DNA from: Halarcobacter sp.
GTDB lineage: Bacteria > Campylobacterota > Campylobacteria > Campylobacterales > Arcobacteraceae
Reading direction: 5' to 3'
Assembly (NCBI RefSeq): GCF_963676935.1
Contig: NZ_OY781470.1
Location: forward strand, 1,054,001-1,118,000
Length of the DNA: 64,000 bases
Shown: in pieces, positions 44,620-54,299 of the stretch
Position numbering within the stretch: the first letter of the stretch is position 1
How the letters are laid out: every line of letters begins with the position of its first letter
Notes under the pieces: generated by a model
The model's database searches: none
What the model saw: the letters and a program-made list of their open reading frames with translations, nothing else
What the model was told of the DNA's origin: nothing
Position numbers and translations under genes: made by a program

Positions 44620-44840
44620 AAAAAATCCTTTATATAATTTAAAATGGAAATTTAACATCTAAAAATTAAATAGTTATAAAATTTTTTCTGTAATTAATAT
44701 TATTAACTTTAAAGGTTTAAAATGTGTATTTTTGTTATAAATTATTAAAAAATTTATTTATTTTACTTCTTTTTTTATAAATTAAATGTAGTTTAAATCT
44801 TTAATTTATTATAATCCAGCCTCATGAGGGAGATTTTATA

Positions 44841-45428
44841 ATGTTATTAATTATAGAAATAGTTTTATTTCTTTTTGTTATGTATCGTGGTTGGTTTTTT
44901 GAGTCACTAGGATTGTTATTTCTTTTTTTTATAGAACAAATACTTATTGTAGAACTAAATATTACAAATGAAAGAATAACTTTTGGTGTTGAATTACTAT
45001 TTATAGTTATTTTAATTAGTTTAGCATTATATAAAAAACGTACGAACGTAGAATATTGTGATAATTGTAATACACCCTTAAAAGATAGTATTTATTCTTG
45101 CAATACTTGTGGTGCTCCTTTAGTTAATGAAGTTTATAAAGAGATAAAAACAGAAGCTTCATATATTATTAGATTGATAATGAAAAATAAAAATAGCTTC
45201 CAAGAGGTTAAAGAGGTTTTAGCAAACCAATATAAAAAAATTGGTTTAGAAGATATAGTTATAGATAAAGACAATACTTTTATGATTAAAAATGATAAAA
45301 ATGCATATATACTTCTACGGACAAACAATTTTGATTTGACAATAGAAACTTTTAATGTAAATAAACCTAACTTAGATGAATATAGGAATCTATTTATCCT
45401 TAAGCCTAGAAAAAGAGATAAACTCTAA
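44841..45428 (+). CDS. Membrane protein with zinc ribbon, 195 aa
   Basis: Hydrophobic segments at about residues 2-30 and 46-65 precede a zinc ribbon (CDNCNTPLKDSIYSCNTCGA, two CxxC pairs) near 72-92. A cytoplasmic alpha/beta domain follows (SYIIRLIMKNKNSFQEVKEV). No named family. A gene for each SlyD-like protein lies near it on the other strand. Confidence 0.7.
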   Translation: MLLIIEIVLFLFVMYRGWFFESLGLLFLFFIEQILIVELNITNERITFGVELLFIVILISLALYKKRTNVEYCDNCNTPLKDSIYSCNTCGAPLVNEVYKEIKTEASYIIRLIMKNKNSFQEVKEVLANQYKKIGLEDIVIDKDNTFMIKNDKNAYILLRTNNFDLTIETFNVNKPNLDEYRNLFILKPRKRDKL

Positions 45429-45446
45429 AAAGATTTTATCTCTTTT
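45411..45446. terminator. Bidirectional terminator
   Basis: AAAAGAGATAAA pairs perfectly (12 bp) with TTTATCTCTTTT between the convergent genes that end at 45428 and 45454. Its left arm lies within the end of the 44841 gene. Confidence 0.85.
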
Positions 45447-45453
45447 GATAAAA

Positions 45454-45873
45454 TTAAACTATTCTTTTTATAAACACTTTAAAATCTAAATCACAATCTG
45501 CAAATGGATGGTTATAATCAACTGTAACTTCATCTTTTGTTACTTCTGTAACTGTAGCTTTTATTAGGTTTCCATTGTCATCATCTGCTTCTAAAACAAG
45601 ACCAATCTCTAAATCAATACCTTCAAAATCTGAAATTGGCAATTTTTCTGTTAAACTTGGATCATGTTTTCCATAAGCATCTTGAGCAACAATTTTTACC
45701 TCTTTTGTTTCACCCTCATTCATATCCTTAATAGCTTCTTCTAAGCCAGGGATAATCTCTCCTGTACCATATGAAAACTCAATAGGACTTCCATCAAAGT
45801 TTGTTTCTATTTGTGTGCCATTAACTTTTAATTCATAGTGCATAACTACAAGTTGTTTATTTTTTATAGCCAT
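45454..45873 (-). CDS. SlyD-like FKBP peptidyl-prolyl isomerase (second copy)
   Basis: A 139-residue protein like that at 43622. LVVMHYELKVNGTQIETN, EFSYGTGEIIPGLEEAIKDM, DAYGKHDPSLTEKLP and VDYNHPFADCDLDFKV are seen. It is equal in length and differs at many positions, so an old duplication. No His-rich tail. Confidence 0.93.
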   Translation of the reverse strand: MAIKNKQLVVMHYELKVNGTQIETNFDGSPIEFSYGTGEIIPGLEEAIKDMNEGETKEVKIVAQDAYGKHDPSLTEKLPISDFEGIDLEIGLVLEADDDNGNLIKATVTEVTKDEVTVDYNHPFADCDLDFKVFIKRIV

Positions 45874-45981
45874 AATAGTCCTTTTTTTATTTTTGAATTA
45901 AAATAGTATCTAAAAATAATAATATAGACTTAAAATAAAAAGTAAGCTTCAATAAATATCTTTTTAATTAAAATATATTCT

Positions 45982-46926
45982 ATGTTTATTAAAATATATA
46001 TATTAATACTAATTTCTTTCTCTTTTCTTAATGCTTCTTTTGAAAAAGTTTCAATCGGCACCATTGATAAGTATTATAAAAATAAAATTTCAAAAGATCA
46101 AATATATAAGATAATAAAGGAGATTGAATCTACTTTTGAAAACCAATTAGATAAAGATATATTTGATTATTCTGTTGATGGTAAACCTATAAATTTTATT
46201 TTTATCCCACCCTCGAAATTGGAAAATACAATCTCCAAAAAAATCTCAAGAATAGAAGTTAAAAAGCAGAAAATACAAGAGTTAAAAGATTACTTTCCAA
46301 ATAAAAAAAATAAAATAGAAAAAACAAAAGCTATATTAAATAAGCAACAAAAAGTGTTAAATGAAAAAGTGAAAAGATACAATAACTATATAATAAAAAT
46401 AAATTCAAAAAAAGATTTAAGCAAAGAGGAGTTAAATAAAGCAAAAGTATATTCAAAAAAAGAAAAAAATATTTTAAATAGTGAAATTAAAAAGTTAAAA
46501 GCAAAACGTAGAGATTTAAGAAGAGATATTACAAGGTTTAATTCAAAAGTTATTAGTTTCAATAACTTGATAAACGATTTTAATAGATTAAATATCCAAT
46601 TAGAATCAATGAATAGAAACTATTCTAAAATTAGAGGTCGAACTTTTGGTTTACAAACTATTGAAAAGAAAACAACTTTTATAGATGGAAAGAAAAAAGA
46701 GGAGAAAAAAATCTCTACTTCAATGGATAAAATAGAGATTTATGGTTTTAAAAACTTGGATGAATTAAAAATTATTTTAGCTCATGAAATAGCCCATTTA
46801 GTTGGTTTACCTCATGTAGATGTAAAAAATGCCTTAATGAATCCTATTATTCAAAAATCACAATTAGAAGAAGGATTAAATTTAACCCCTGCAGATATAG
46901 AACTATTTAATAAATATTTAGATTAA
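45982..46926 (+). CDS. Secreted metzincin-like (matrixin-type) putative metalloprotease
   Basis: A 314-residue protein. The signal peptide ends near ILISFSFLNAS. The middle (about 75-215) is a very lysine-rich, long coiled coil. Near residues 268-278 is HEIAHLVGLPH, an exact HExxHxxGxxH zinc site, and LMNP follows like a Met-turn (NALMNPIIQ). It ends LTPADIELFNKYLD as in matrixins. A coiled-coil body with a metzincin domain at its end is an unusual combination. Target unknown. It is probably co-transcribed with the GNAT gene ten bases later. Confidence 0.8.
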   Translation: MFIKIYILILISFSFLNASFEKVSIGTIDKYYKNKISKDQIYKIIKEIESTFENQLDKDIFDYSVDGKPINFIFIPPSKLENTISKKISRIEVKKQKIQELKDYFPNKKNKIEKTKAILNKQQKVLNEKVKRYNNYIIKINSKKDLSKEELNKAKVYSKKEKNILNSEIKKLKAKRRDLRRDITRFNSKVISFNNLINDFNRLNIQLESMNRNYSKIRGRTFGLQTIEKKTTFIDGKKKEEKKISTSMDKIEIYGFKNLDELKIILAHEIAHLVGLPHVDVKNALMNPIIQKSQLEEGLNLTPADIELFNKYLD

Positions 46927-46936
46927 AAGGAATCTT

Positions 46937-47365
46937 ATGATTAAGATAAGTGAAGCAAGTATAGATGATAGTGAAGCAATCTCAAATCTACTTGAACAAT
47001 TAGATTACTCTGATACTAGTAGATTTATAAATAAAAGAATAAAAGAGCTTATTGAACATGAAGATGAAACTTTATTAGTAGCGAAAATTAACACAAAAGT
47101 TGTAGCAGTTTTATCTTTACATTTTATACCACAGTTAGCCCTTGAAGGTGATTTTTGTCGCATTAGTTATTTTTGTGTTGATGAAGATAGTAGAAGTTGT
47201 GGAGTAGGTGCACTTTTAGAATCTTATGCAGTAAAAATTGCAAAAGAAAAAAAGTGTGACAGAATAGAAGTTCATTGTAATAAAAGAAGAGAAAAAGCAC
47301 ATAAATTTTATTATAAACAAGGTTATGTTGAATCCCCCAAATATTTAATAAAGTCTCTAGTTTAA
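46937..47365 (+). CDS. GNAT-family N-acetyltransferase
   Basis: A 142-residue acetyltransferase. IKISEASIDDSEAISNLLEQ is the N-terminal helix, CRISYFCVDEDSRSCGVGAL holds the acetyl-CoA loop (a variant of RxxGxG), and HKFYYKQGYVESPKYLIKSL the C-terminal part. Substrate unknown. Confidence 0.9.
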   Translation: MIKISEASIDDSEAISNLLEQLDYSDTSRFINKRIKELIEHEDETLLVAKINTKVVAVLSLHFIPQLALEGDFCRISYFCVDEDSRSCGVGALLESYAVKIAKEKKCDRIEVHCNKRREKAHKFYYKQGYVESPKYLIKSLV

Positions 47366-47404
47366 TTGCTATATAATTTCAAAAAAATTTAGGAGTAAGA
47401 TATT

Positions 47405-47962
47405 ATGACAATAGCAGTTTTTTGTGGTTCTAGTAGTGGTAATGATAATGATTTTTTGGATTCTACAAAAGAGTTAGGTAAATATTTTGCTTTAAATGGT
47501 ATTGATGTTGTTTATGGTGGTGGTAAAGTTGGTCTAATGGGTGCACTTGCTGATTCTGTAATGCAAAATGGTGGAAAAGTTTATGGAGTAATCCCTGAAA
47601 AACTAAAAGAAAAAGAGTTAGCCCATACAGATATAACACAGCTTAATGTAGTTTCCAATATGCATGAAAGAAAAGCTTTAATGGCAAGTAAAGCTGATGC
47701 TTTTGTAACATTAGCAGGTGGAGCTGGCACTTTAGAAGAGATTTTTGAAGTATGGACTTGGGCACAATTAGGTTTTCACTCTAAACCTTGTGCTTTTTAT
47801 AATATAAACGGATTTTATAACAAACTTTTTGAGATGCTTGAAGGTATGTGTGATTCTGGTTTTTTAAAAAAAGATTATGTTGATATGCTTATAAAAACAG
47901 ATGATAAAGATGAACTATTAAAAGCTATAAAAGAGTATATTCCACCCAAAAATAAATGGTAA
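47405..47962 (+). CDS. LOG family protein (nucleoside 5'-monophosphate phosphoribohydrolase-like)
   Basis: A 185-residue Rossmann-fold protein. FCGSSSGNDNDFLDSTKELG, VYGGGKVGLMGALADSVMQN and AGGAGTLEEIFEVWTWAQLG match LOG (TIGR00730). The usual PGGxGTxxE motif has Ala for Pro. It would release ribose-5-phosphate from a nucleotide; the bacterial role is uncertain. Confidence 0.92.
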   Translation: MTIAVFCGSSSGNDNDFLDSTKELGKYFALNGIDVVYGGGKVGLMGALADSVMQNGGKVYGVIPEKLKEKELAHTDITQLNVVSNMHERKALMASKADAFVTLAGGAGTLEEIFEVWTWAQLGFHSKPCAFYNINGFYNKLFEMLEGMCDSGFLKKDYVDMLIKTDDKDELLKAIKEYIPPKNKW

Positions 47963-47963
47963 A

Positions 47964-48578
47964 TTATATGATTATATGATTTGATTTATCATCACTTATA
48001 TGTTTTTTTACCTCTTTACATAACTGTGGGAAGAAGATAAGAAAATCTTCTTCTATACTATCAATATTTGAATTTACAATATCAAAATATCTATGTGTAG
48101 TATCTCTTTTTAGCAACCTTTGTGAAAGTTTATAATCTACTCTTAAAAAAGCTTTTTCTAAATCACTTAGTGTTTTGTATTGGTTTAATATATCATGCCG
48201 AATTAATCTCTCAAGGGGAGTTTGCGCAGTTAAAGGGAGTGAATCTAATTTTTTCATGGCATTCATATGAAACTCATCTAAAAACTTATTTATCGGTATA
48301 TTTGAAAATTTATCCCAATTTTTTGTTAAAAGATAATCATAAGTCAAATCAATAACTACAGCTTTTAATAAGCCTTTTGAACCTAATTTATTTTTGCTAT
48401 TTTTAAAAAATAAGTGAGAATCTGTGTATGAATCAATAATTTTATGAACATACATGCCTTTTTTTATATTTTCATTTGCATTTTCCCATACTTTCCCTTT
48501 AAGTGGGTCAGCAAGATAGTTTCCAATTTGAAAGTCTGTATTAAGTTCTGATAAAAAAATGTGTGCAATCCAATTCAT
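47964..48578 (-). CDS. Acyl carrier protein phosphodiesterase-like (AcpH/DUF479)
   Basis: A 204-residue HD-like enzyme that removes phosphopantetheine from acyl carrier protein in E. coli. MNWIAHIFLSELNTDFQIGN, YLADPLKGK, GMYVHKIIDSYTDSHLFFKN and VVIDLTYDYLLTKNWDKFSN are characteristic. It converges with the LOG gene. Confidence 0.88.
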   Translation of the reverse strand: MNWIAHIFLSELNTDFQIGNYLADPLKGKVWENANENIKKGMYVHKIIDSYTDSHLFFKNSKNKLGSKGLLKAVVIDLTYDYLLTKNWDKFSNIPINKFLDEFHMNAMKKLDSLPLTAQTPLERLIRHDILNQYKTLSDLEKAFLRVDYKLSQRLLKRDTTHRYFDIVNSNIDSIEEDFLIFFPQLCKEVKKHISDDKSNHIII

Positions 48579-48590
48579 AGATAGAAGAGT

Positions 48591-48625
48591 ACAAAAGTTT
48601 ACATTAAAGGTATGTAAACTTTTGT
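48591..48625. terminator. 14-bp perfect hairpin between two minus-strand genes
   Basis: ACAAAAGTTTACAT pairs without mismatch with ATGTAAACTTTTGT around a 7-base loop; T-rich DNA follows on the plus strand. It separates the AcpH-like and the small membrane protein genes. Confidence 0.65.
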
Positions 48626-48632
48626 TTTGTTT

Positions 48633-48887
48633 TTAGTTTTCTCTAAACTGTTTTGATGCTATTTCAAGATACCCTATAAATGATGAGTAGATTAGACCAC
48701 AGATTAAGAAAAGTAAAACTTGCTTTCCAAAACTTAGATACCAAAATGGCTCATCAAATATTCCTGATAACATATAAACAGGCAATAATAATACATCCCC
48801 CACAGATGTAGAAAGTTGAGAATACAAAAAAACTCCAATAAGCGGTGAAATAATCCCTATAGTGAATCCACAAAGAAGTGTTATCAT
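48633..48887 (-). CDS. Small membrane protein, 84 aa
   Basis: Two or three hydrophobic segments (about residues 1-24, 30-45 and 54-75), with the start MITLLCGFTIGIISPLIGVF and a charged end ASKQFREN. An AGGGGCTCTT stretch lies before the ATG. No family is recognised. Confidence 0.65.
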   Translation of the reverse strand: MITLLCGFTIGIISPLIGVFLYSQLSTSVGDVLLLPVYMLSGIFDEPFWYLSFGKQVLLFLICGLIYSSFIGYLEIASKQFREN

Positions 48888-49008
48888 AAGAGCCCCTTAT
48901 ATTTTTGTTGTTTAGCTTCTAGATTCTTATAATAACAAGTTTTTAGAATAATTAAAAATAACTTAATAAAAAATTACATATTTTTTACATAATCTTACAT
49001 AAAGTAAC

Positions 49009-49036
49009 AGATTATCAAATTTATATTTGATAATCT
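49009..49036. terminator. Hairpin spanning the stop codon of the YeeE gene
   Basis: AGATTATCAAAT and ATTTGATAATCT form a perfect 12-bp stem; its 4-base loop holds the TAA stop codon (minus strand, 49021-49023). Candidate terminator or mRNA 3' protection. Confidence 0.55.
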
Positions 49037-50103
49037 GGTGTGTTGTCTTTCCATTCAAAAATAAAACACATAGGTAGCTTATTTTTCTTATTCATAATTA
49101 ATGCTGTAATAGTAGCAGATATAAATATAGATAAGATGGCTACTAATGATGAAAAAGCAAGTGTTGACATACCAGTTAAACCTTGTCCAACTGTACAACC
49201 AATAGCCATGATACCACCTGTACCCATTAAACTTCCACCTATAATATTGTATTTTACTTTGTGTTGACCTTTTGATGCAGTACAACCAAAGCTGTATCTT
49301 CTGTTTACTTTAGCCATTAAAAATGCACCAGCTAATACACCAAAAACTAGACTTATTGCAAAAGTTAATTCAGATATTTGATAATATGTAAAAAACTCCA
49401 TAGTTTTTGCTGCAGGATAAACAAAAGTTATTCCTGTAAGTTCAATAACTCTTTCCATACTCTCTTCACCAATTACACCTGTAATATACCATGAAGCTCC
49501 AACAAATAGTCCAAGTATTACACCATCCCATAATGAAGGTAATCTTTTTATCTTTTTTACCAAAATATATAAAAGAATAAGTAATAAAATACTAATCACA
49601 TAAATATTCATAGAAACATTTCCAATATAAGATGATAAGTTTATTAATGTTTCATTGTTAATAATTAAAGGATTTAAAATCTCACCCATAAAACCTTTTG
49701 CAGTTGAATATCCAAAAATTGCTATAAAAACTAATACAATAAGTGAATTAATATCACCTTGGGCAAATTTAATAAGGTGTCGATTACTACAACCATCTGA
49801 TAACATCATACCTACTCCAAAAAGTAGACCGCCAATGATAATTGCAAAGTAGTTTATATTTTCTTTGTAATAAACAGTTTGGGTTAAGTCAAGTTCATAT
49901 ATTGAACTTACAATAAACGTAGAGATTATTCCAATAAGCATAGCCACAACTACAGATGAGCCTCTCATAGTTGATTTAGTTAATATATAATCTTTAATAG
50001 AACCACTAAAACAAAATTGATTTTTTTGTGCAACAGCTCCAAAGGCTAAACCTAAAAGAAAGCCAAGTATGTTTACTATCTCAAAAACCTCGAAATCTGA
50101 CAT
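49021..50103 (-). CDS. YeeE/YedE-family thiosulfate/sulfur transporter
   Basis: A 360-residue inner-membrane protein with about nine to ten membrane helices. The conserved cysteine motifs are MLSDGCSNRHLIK, YSFGCTASKGQH and AIGCTVGQGLTG, matching the thiosulfate-conducting Cys sites of YeeE (TsuA). It probably imports thiosulfate or a related sulfur compound. No TusA-like gene is adjacent; the rhodanese at 22.3 kb is far away. Confidence 0.92.
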   Translation of the reverse strand: MSDFEVFEIVNILGFLLGLAFGAVAQKNQFCFSGSIKDYILTKSTMRGSSVVVAMLIGIISTFIVSSIYELDLTQTVYYKENINYFAIIIGGLLFGVGMMLSDGCSNRHLIKFAQGDINSLIVLVFIAIFGYSTAKGFMGEILNPLIINNETLINLSSYIGNVSMNIYVISILLLILLYILVKKIKRLPSLWDGVILGLFVGASWYITGVIGEESMERVIELTGITFVYPAAKTMEFFTYYQISELTFAISLVFGVLAGAFLMAKVNRRYSFGCTASKGQHKVKYNIIGGSLMGTGGIMAIGCTVGQGLTGMSTLAFSSLVAILSIFISATITALIMNKKNKLPMCFIFEWKDNTPDYQI

Positions 50104-50236
50104 ATTAATCCTTACTAAATAAATAAAGTTTTGATTTTAGTATTATATATGTTAAATTATAAGAGATATATACGAGGTTTTTATTAGAATTATAATTTAA
50201 GCTAAAATATATATGATTAAATTAGTCAAGTATAAA

Positions 50237-50497
50237 TTACACCTCTTGATTTTCAACTTTCATATCTTCAAGCCCTTCTAATATATCTAAAGCTTGTTCT
50301 TGTGTAATTGTATTGTTTTCAATATCTATTAATACTTCATCAAAGTATAATTTTACTTTCAACATATACTCCAATTCTTCTTTTATAGCTTTTTTCTTTT
50401 TTTGTGAATACTCTTTTTCAAGCTCTTGTACATCTTTGTTTACTTCTACTAATACATCAGTTTTTAAAAGAGTTTCAAGTTCTTTTATATAATCCAT
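50237..50497 (-). CDS. Hypothetical coiled-coil protein, 86 aa
   Basis: A highly charged helical protein starting MDYIKELETLLKTDVLVEVN, with KEYSQKKKKAIKEELEYMLK and ITQEQALDILEGLEDMKVEN. An AAAGGATT ribosome site is present. No family is recognised. Confidence 0.65.
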   Translation of the reverse strand: MDYIKELETLLKTDVLVEVNKDVQELEKEYSQKKKKAIKEELEYMLKVKLYFDEVLIDIENNTITQEQALDILEGLEDMKVENQEV

Positions 50498-50625
50498 TTT
50501 AATCCTTTGTATTTAAAAAAGGTATTGTATCAAAAAAAATATTTTGTATAGTAAAAATATATATTAATAATACTATTTATTATCCTTTTAAAATTTCAAA
50601 AAAAGTTGTACAATTAGATAAAAAG

Positions 50626-51642
50626 TTGGATAAAACAATGATTGATTTAATTAAAAAATTGCCAAAAGCAGAATTACATCTGCATATAGAAGGTACTTTA
50701 GAGCCAGAATTGATGTTGGAATTAGCCCAACGAAACTCTATTGATATACCTTATAGTACTGTCGAAGATATAGAAAAAGCATATAATTTTACTGACTTAC
50801 AAAGTTTTTTAGATATCTACTATGAAGGTGCAAGTGTGCTTATAAAAGAGGAAGATTTTTATTCTTTAACTTGGGAATATCTATTAAAATGTAAAGAGAA
50901 CAATATAGTCCATACAGAGATATTTTTTGACCCACAAACTCATACCCAAAGGGGAATACCATTTTATACAGTTATAAAAGGTATCACAGAAGCTTTAAAT
51001 GATGCAAAAGATGAATTGGGTATCACTTCTCAACTAATAATGTGTTTTTTAAGACACTTAAGTCAAGAAGAGTGTTTTAAAACTTTAAATGAAGCTATAG
51101 AGTTTAAACATGATATTATAGGTATTGGTTTAGATTCTTCAGAGATAGGAAATCCACCTTCAAAGTTTAAAGAAGTATTTAAAAAAGCAAGAGAAGAGGG
51201 CTTTAAAATAGTTGCTCACGCGGGAGAAGAAGCTGATTGTTCATATATAGTTGAAGCTTTAGATTTATTAAAAGTTGAAAGAATAGACCATGGAGTACAA
51301 GTAATAAACTCAAAATCTTTGATAGAAAGATTAATAAAAGAACAAATACCCCTTACAGTTTGTCCAAATTCAAATATTGAACTAAAAGTTTTTGAAAGCT
51401 ATAAGAAACACAATATAAAAGAGCTTTTAGATTTAGGATTAAATGTTACAGTTAACTCTGATGACCCAGCTTATTTCAAAGGTTACTTAAATCAAAACTT
51501 TATAAATATTTATAAAAATCTAAATTTATCAAAAGAGGATATAGTAAAACTAGTAAGAAATTCTTTTAATGCTTCTTTTATTGATGAAGAGCTTAAAAAA
51601 ATATATTTAGAAAAAGTAGATAAAATACTTGAGAGTTTTTAA
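50626..51642 (+). CDS. Adenine deaminase-type member of the adenosine deaminase family
   Basis: A 338-residue zinc amidohydrolase. The metal ligands are HLHIEG (near residue 19), the His in VAHAGEE with the catalytic Glu, IDHG and SDDP. The sequence [10 protein letters not shown] is typical of the adenine deaminase (Aah1-type) branch rather than adenosine deaminase. It would convert adenine to hypoxanthine for purine salvage. TTG 50626 and ATG 50638 are both possible starts. Confidence 0.88.
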   Translation: MDKTMIDLIKKLPKAELHLHIEGTLEPELMLELAQRNSIDIPYSTVEDIEKAYNFTDLQSFLDIYYEGASVLIKEEDFYSLTWEYLLKCKENNIVHTEIFFDPQTHTQRGIPFYTVIKGITEALNDAKDELGITSQLIMCFLRHLSQEECFKTLNEAIEFKHDIIGIGLDSSEIGNPPSKFKEVFKKAREEGFKIVAHAGEEADCSYIVEALDLLKVERIDHGVQVINSKSLIERLIKEQIPLTVCPNSNIELKVFESYKKHNIKELLDLGLNVTVNSDDPAYFKGYLNQNFINIYKNLNLSKEDIVKLVRNSFNASFIDEELKKIYLEKVDKILESF

Positions 51643-51686
51643 ACATATTTAGATAAGATTGTAGCTAACTACTACAAAGGATAAGT

Positions 51687-52136
51687 ATGAATAAGATATT
51701 AAACTATATAAAAATTGATGAGTTAATTTCTACTTCAGGACAACCTACGATTGAACAGTTTCAAAAAGTAAAAGATGAAGGTTTTGAAGTAGTTATAAAC
51801 TTAGCCCTTTGTACTGCAACAAATGCAATTGAAAATGAAGATAAAGTGGTAACAGATCTAAACCTTGCTTACTTTCATATACCAGTTGATTTTGAAAATC
51901 CAAAAGTTGAAGATGCAAAACTGTTTTTATCACTTATGACTGCTTTACAAGATAAAAAAGTTTTAGTTCATTGTGCTAAAAACTATAGAGTTACAGCTTT
52001 TATGTATCTATACCACAAACATATATTAAATACTCCCTTTGAACAGATTGATTTATCAATATTCGATGAGTGGACACCCAGTAAACAATGGCAAGATTTA
52101 ATGAAAAGCTCAATTGATGAGTTGAGTCTTTTATAA
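51687..52136 (+). CDS. Tyrosine-phosphatase-like (DUF442-type) protein
   Basis: A 149-residue protein. IDELISTSGQPTIEQFQKVK, VINLALCTATNAIENED and the P-loop-like VHCAKNYRVTAFMYLY are seen. The C-x4-R spacing is that of DUF442-type relatives, one residue shorter than the classical Cx5R. Phosphatase activity is possible but not proven. Confidence 0.82.
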   Translation: MNKILNYIKIDELISTSGQPTIEQFQKVKDEGFEVVINLALCTATNAIENEDKVVTDLNLAYFHIPVDFENPKVEDAKLFLSLMTALQDKKVLVHCAKNYRVTAFMYLYHKHILNTPFEQIDLSIFDEWTPSKQWQDLMKSSIDELSLL

Positions 52137-52226
52137 ATCACTGCAAATTTAGTAACTTTTCGATAAAATAACCAACTTAAAAATAGATTTATAAATTAGA
52201 TAATTTGGATAATACATTAATACAGA

Positions 52227-53336
52227 ATGGAAATAAAAACAAATAAAATAAAGTTTAAAGAACCACTACGTTTAGAGAGTGGTCGGATTTTAGAAGAGTT
52301 TGAAATAGTTTATGAAACATATGGAGAACTGAATAAAGATAAATCAAATGTAATAGTAGTTTGCCATGCTTTAGCAGGAAGCCACCATGCAGCAGGTAGA
52401 TATGCTGATGAAGCAAAGCCAGGATGGTGGGATAAGCTTATTGGTGATGGAAAAGCTATAGATACAACAAAATATTTTGTAATCTGTTCAAATAACATTG
52501 GCAGCACTTTTGGTTCTACAAATGCCTTAAGTATTGACCCAGCTACAAAAAAAGAGTATAGATTAAAATTTCCAGTACTAGCAATTTCAGACATAGTAAA
52601 AGCCCAAATGAGATTATACAAAGAGCTTGGTATAACAAAAGCTAAAGCTGTTGTAGGTGGAAGTATGGGTGGTATGCAAGCACTTTGTTACTCAATAGAG
52701 TATCCAGAGTTTGCCCAACATATATTTGCATTAGCTACTACAGCATATACAAGACCATGGGCAATATCTATAAACAAACTTGCTATAGAAGCAATCAGAC
52801 ATGACCCTGTTTTTAAAGATGGATTTTATGAAAAAGATGACCTTCTTGCAAAGGGTTTACCAGGACTTGCAATAGGAAGAATGGCAGGACTAATAGCATA
52901 TTTAAGTCCAACTTTGTTTAATAAAAAATTTGGAAGAGATTATTCTAGAACAGATGGTTTATATGAGTTGTTTGGTAGATTTGAAGTGGAAAGATACCTT
53001 GAATACAATGCCTATAACTTTCCAAAAGTATTTGACCCCTTATCATATTTATATATTTGTAAAACTATGAATATATTTGATGCCGGAAGAAACGAAGATA
53101 CTTTAGAAAACTCGTTTTCAAAAGTAAAAAGTAAATTGCACCTTATCTCATTTAGTGATGATATGTTGTTTTTCCCTGAAGAGATGGAAGAGATAAGAGA
53201 TATTATGATTAAACTAGGTAAAAGTGAACAAGTAACATACAAGATGATAGAAAGCCAATCAGGGCATGATTCATTTTTAGTAGAAGTTGATAAATTTGAT
53301 AAATATATAATAGAACTATTAGAAGGAAACAAATGA
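52227..53336 (+). CDS. metX: Homoserine O-acetyltransferase
   Basis: MetX transfers an acetyl (or succinyl) group to homoserine in methionine biosynthesis. A 369-residue alpha/beta hydrolase fold: the nucleophile Ser is in VVGGSMGGMQAL, the Asp in ISFSDDMLF and the His in ESQSGHDSFLVE. CHALAGSHHAAGRY and GSTFGSTNALSIDPAT are conserved. It overlaps xseB by four bases (ATGA). Confidence 0.95.
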   Translation: MEIKTNKIKFKEPLRLESGRILEEFEIVYETYGELNKDKSNVIVVCHALAGSHHAAGRYADEAKPGWWDKLIGDGKAIDTTKYFVICSNNIGSTFGSTNALSIDPATKKEYRLKFPVLAISDIVKAQMRLYKELGITKAKAVVGGSMGGMQALCYSIEYPEFAQHIFALATTAYTRPWAISINKLAIEAIRHDPVFKDGFYEKDDLLAKGLPGLAIGRMAGLIAYLSPTLFNKKFGRDYSRTDGLYELFGRFEVERYLEYNAYNFPKVFDPLSYLYICKTMNIFDAGRNEDTLENSFSKVKSKLHLISFSDDMLFFPEEMEEIRDIMIKLGKSEQVTYKMIESQSGHDSFLVEVDKFDKYIIELLEGNK

Positions 53337-53557
53337 GTGAAGAGATAAAAGAAGAGATAGAAAACCTGAGTTTTGAAAAAAAGATAGAAAAAGCAAAAGA
53401 GCTATTAGAAAAACTATCTAATCCACAAATAACTCTAAGTGATTCTTTAGAGGTTTATAAAAATGGAGTAAAAGAGTTAGAAGAAGCACAAAAACTACTT
53501 GATGAAGCAAAACTTATCTTTACAACAAAAGAGAAAGACTCTAACGAACCATTTTAA
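53333..53557 (+). CDS. xseB: Exodeoxyribonuclease VII small subunit
   Basis: A 74-residue helical protein. LSFEKKIEKAKELLEKLSNP, ITLSDSLEVYKNGVKELEEA and QKLLDEAKLIF are typical of XseB, which assembles on XseA. The ATG overlaps the metX stop codon. xseA is not in the window. Confidence 0.92.
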   Translation: MSEEIKEEIENLSFEKKIEKAKELLEKLSNPQITLSDSLEVYKNGVKELEEAQKLLDEAKLIFTTKEKDSNEPF

Positions 53558-53636
53558 AAAATATTGCAAAATGTTATATTTTTAACTACTAATTTTAAAA
53601 ATTGATAAACTTCTTTCAAATATTTGAGGGAAGTTT

Positions 53637-54299
53637 ATGAAATCAATAACTCAACTACAACAAATAGACAAACCAAGGGAAAGACTACTAAAATATGGTC
53701 TAAGTGCTCTTAAAAACTACGAGCTTATAGCCATACTTCTAGGAAGTGGAGTAAAAGGCAAAGATGTAATAAAACTCTCCCGCGAGATTGAAAAATTTTT
53801 TAACTCAAACTTTGAAACTATAGATTTAGAAACCCTACTTAAAATCCATGGCTTAGGAAAAGCAAAAGCCAGTCAAATAATATCAGCAATAGAACTTTCA
53901 AAGAGATACCTAATAGATACCCAACACTATAAAATATCATCAGCAAAAGATGTATATGATGAACTAACCCCATACAAAAACAAACAACAAGAATACTTCC
54001 TAAGCCTTTATCTAGATGGAGCAAATAATCTAATAGAAACAAAAGTAATCACAATAGGAACCCTAAACCAAAGTCTAGTTCACCCAAGAGAAGTATTCTC
54101 ACACGCCATTGAAAAAAGATGTGCCAGCATAATAGTAGCCCACAACCACCCAAGTGGAATACTAAAACCAAGTGATGAAGATATACAAGTGACAAATAGA
54201 CTAAAAGAATCAGGAAAAATCTTAGGTATAGAACTACTTGACCATATAATCTTTACAAAAGATGATTTTGTAAGTTTGAAAGAAGAGGGTGTTTTATGA
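53637..54299 (+). CDS. radC: RadC-family JAB-domain protein
   Basis: A 220-residue protein. A helix-hairpin-helix region (LLKIHGLGKAKASQIISAIE) is followed by a JAB/MPN metalloprotease-like domain with VHPREVFSHAIEKRCASIIV and the metal site HNHPSGILKPSDED. Often found near mobile and defence genes; the repair role is disputed. It overlaps the next gene by four bases (ATGA). Confidence 0.94.
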   Translation: MKSITQLQQIDKPRERLLKYGLSALKNYELIAILLGSGVKGKDVIKLSREIEKFFNSNFETIDLETLLKIHGLGKAKASQIISAIELSKRYLIDTQHYKISSAKDVYDELTPYKNKQQEYFLSLYLDGANNLIETKVITIGTLNQSLVHPREVFSHAIEKRCASIIVAHNHPSGILKPSDEDIQVTNRLKESGKILGIELLDHIIFTKDDFVSLKEEGVL

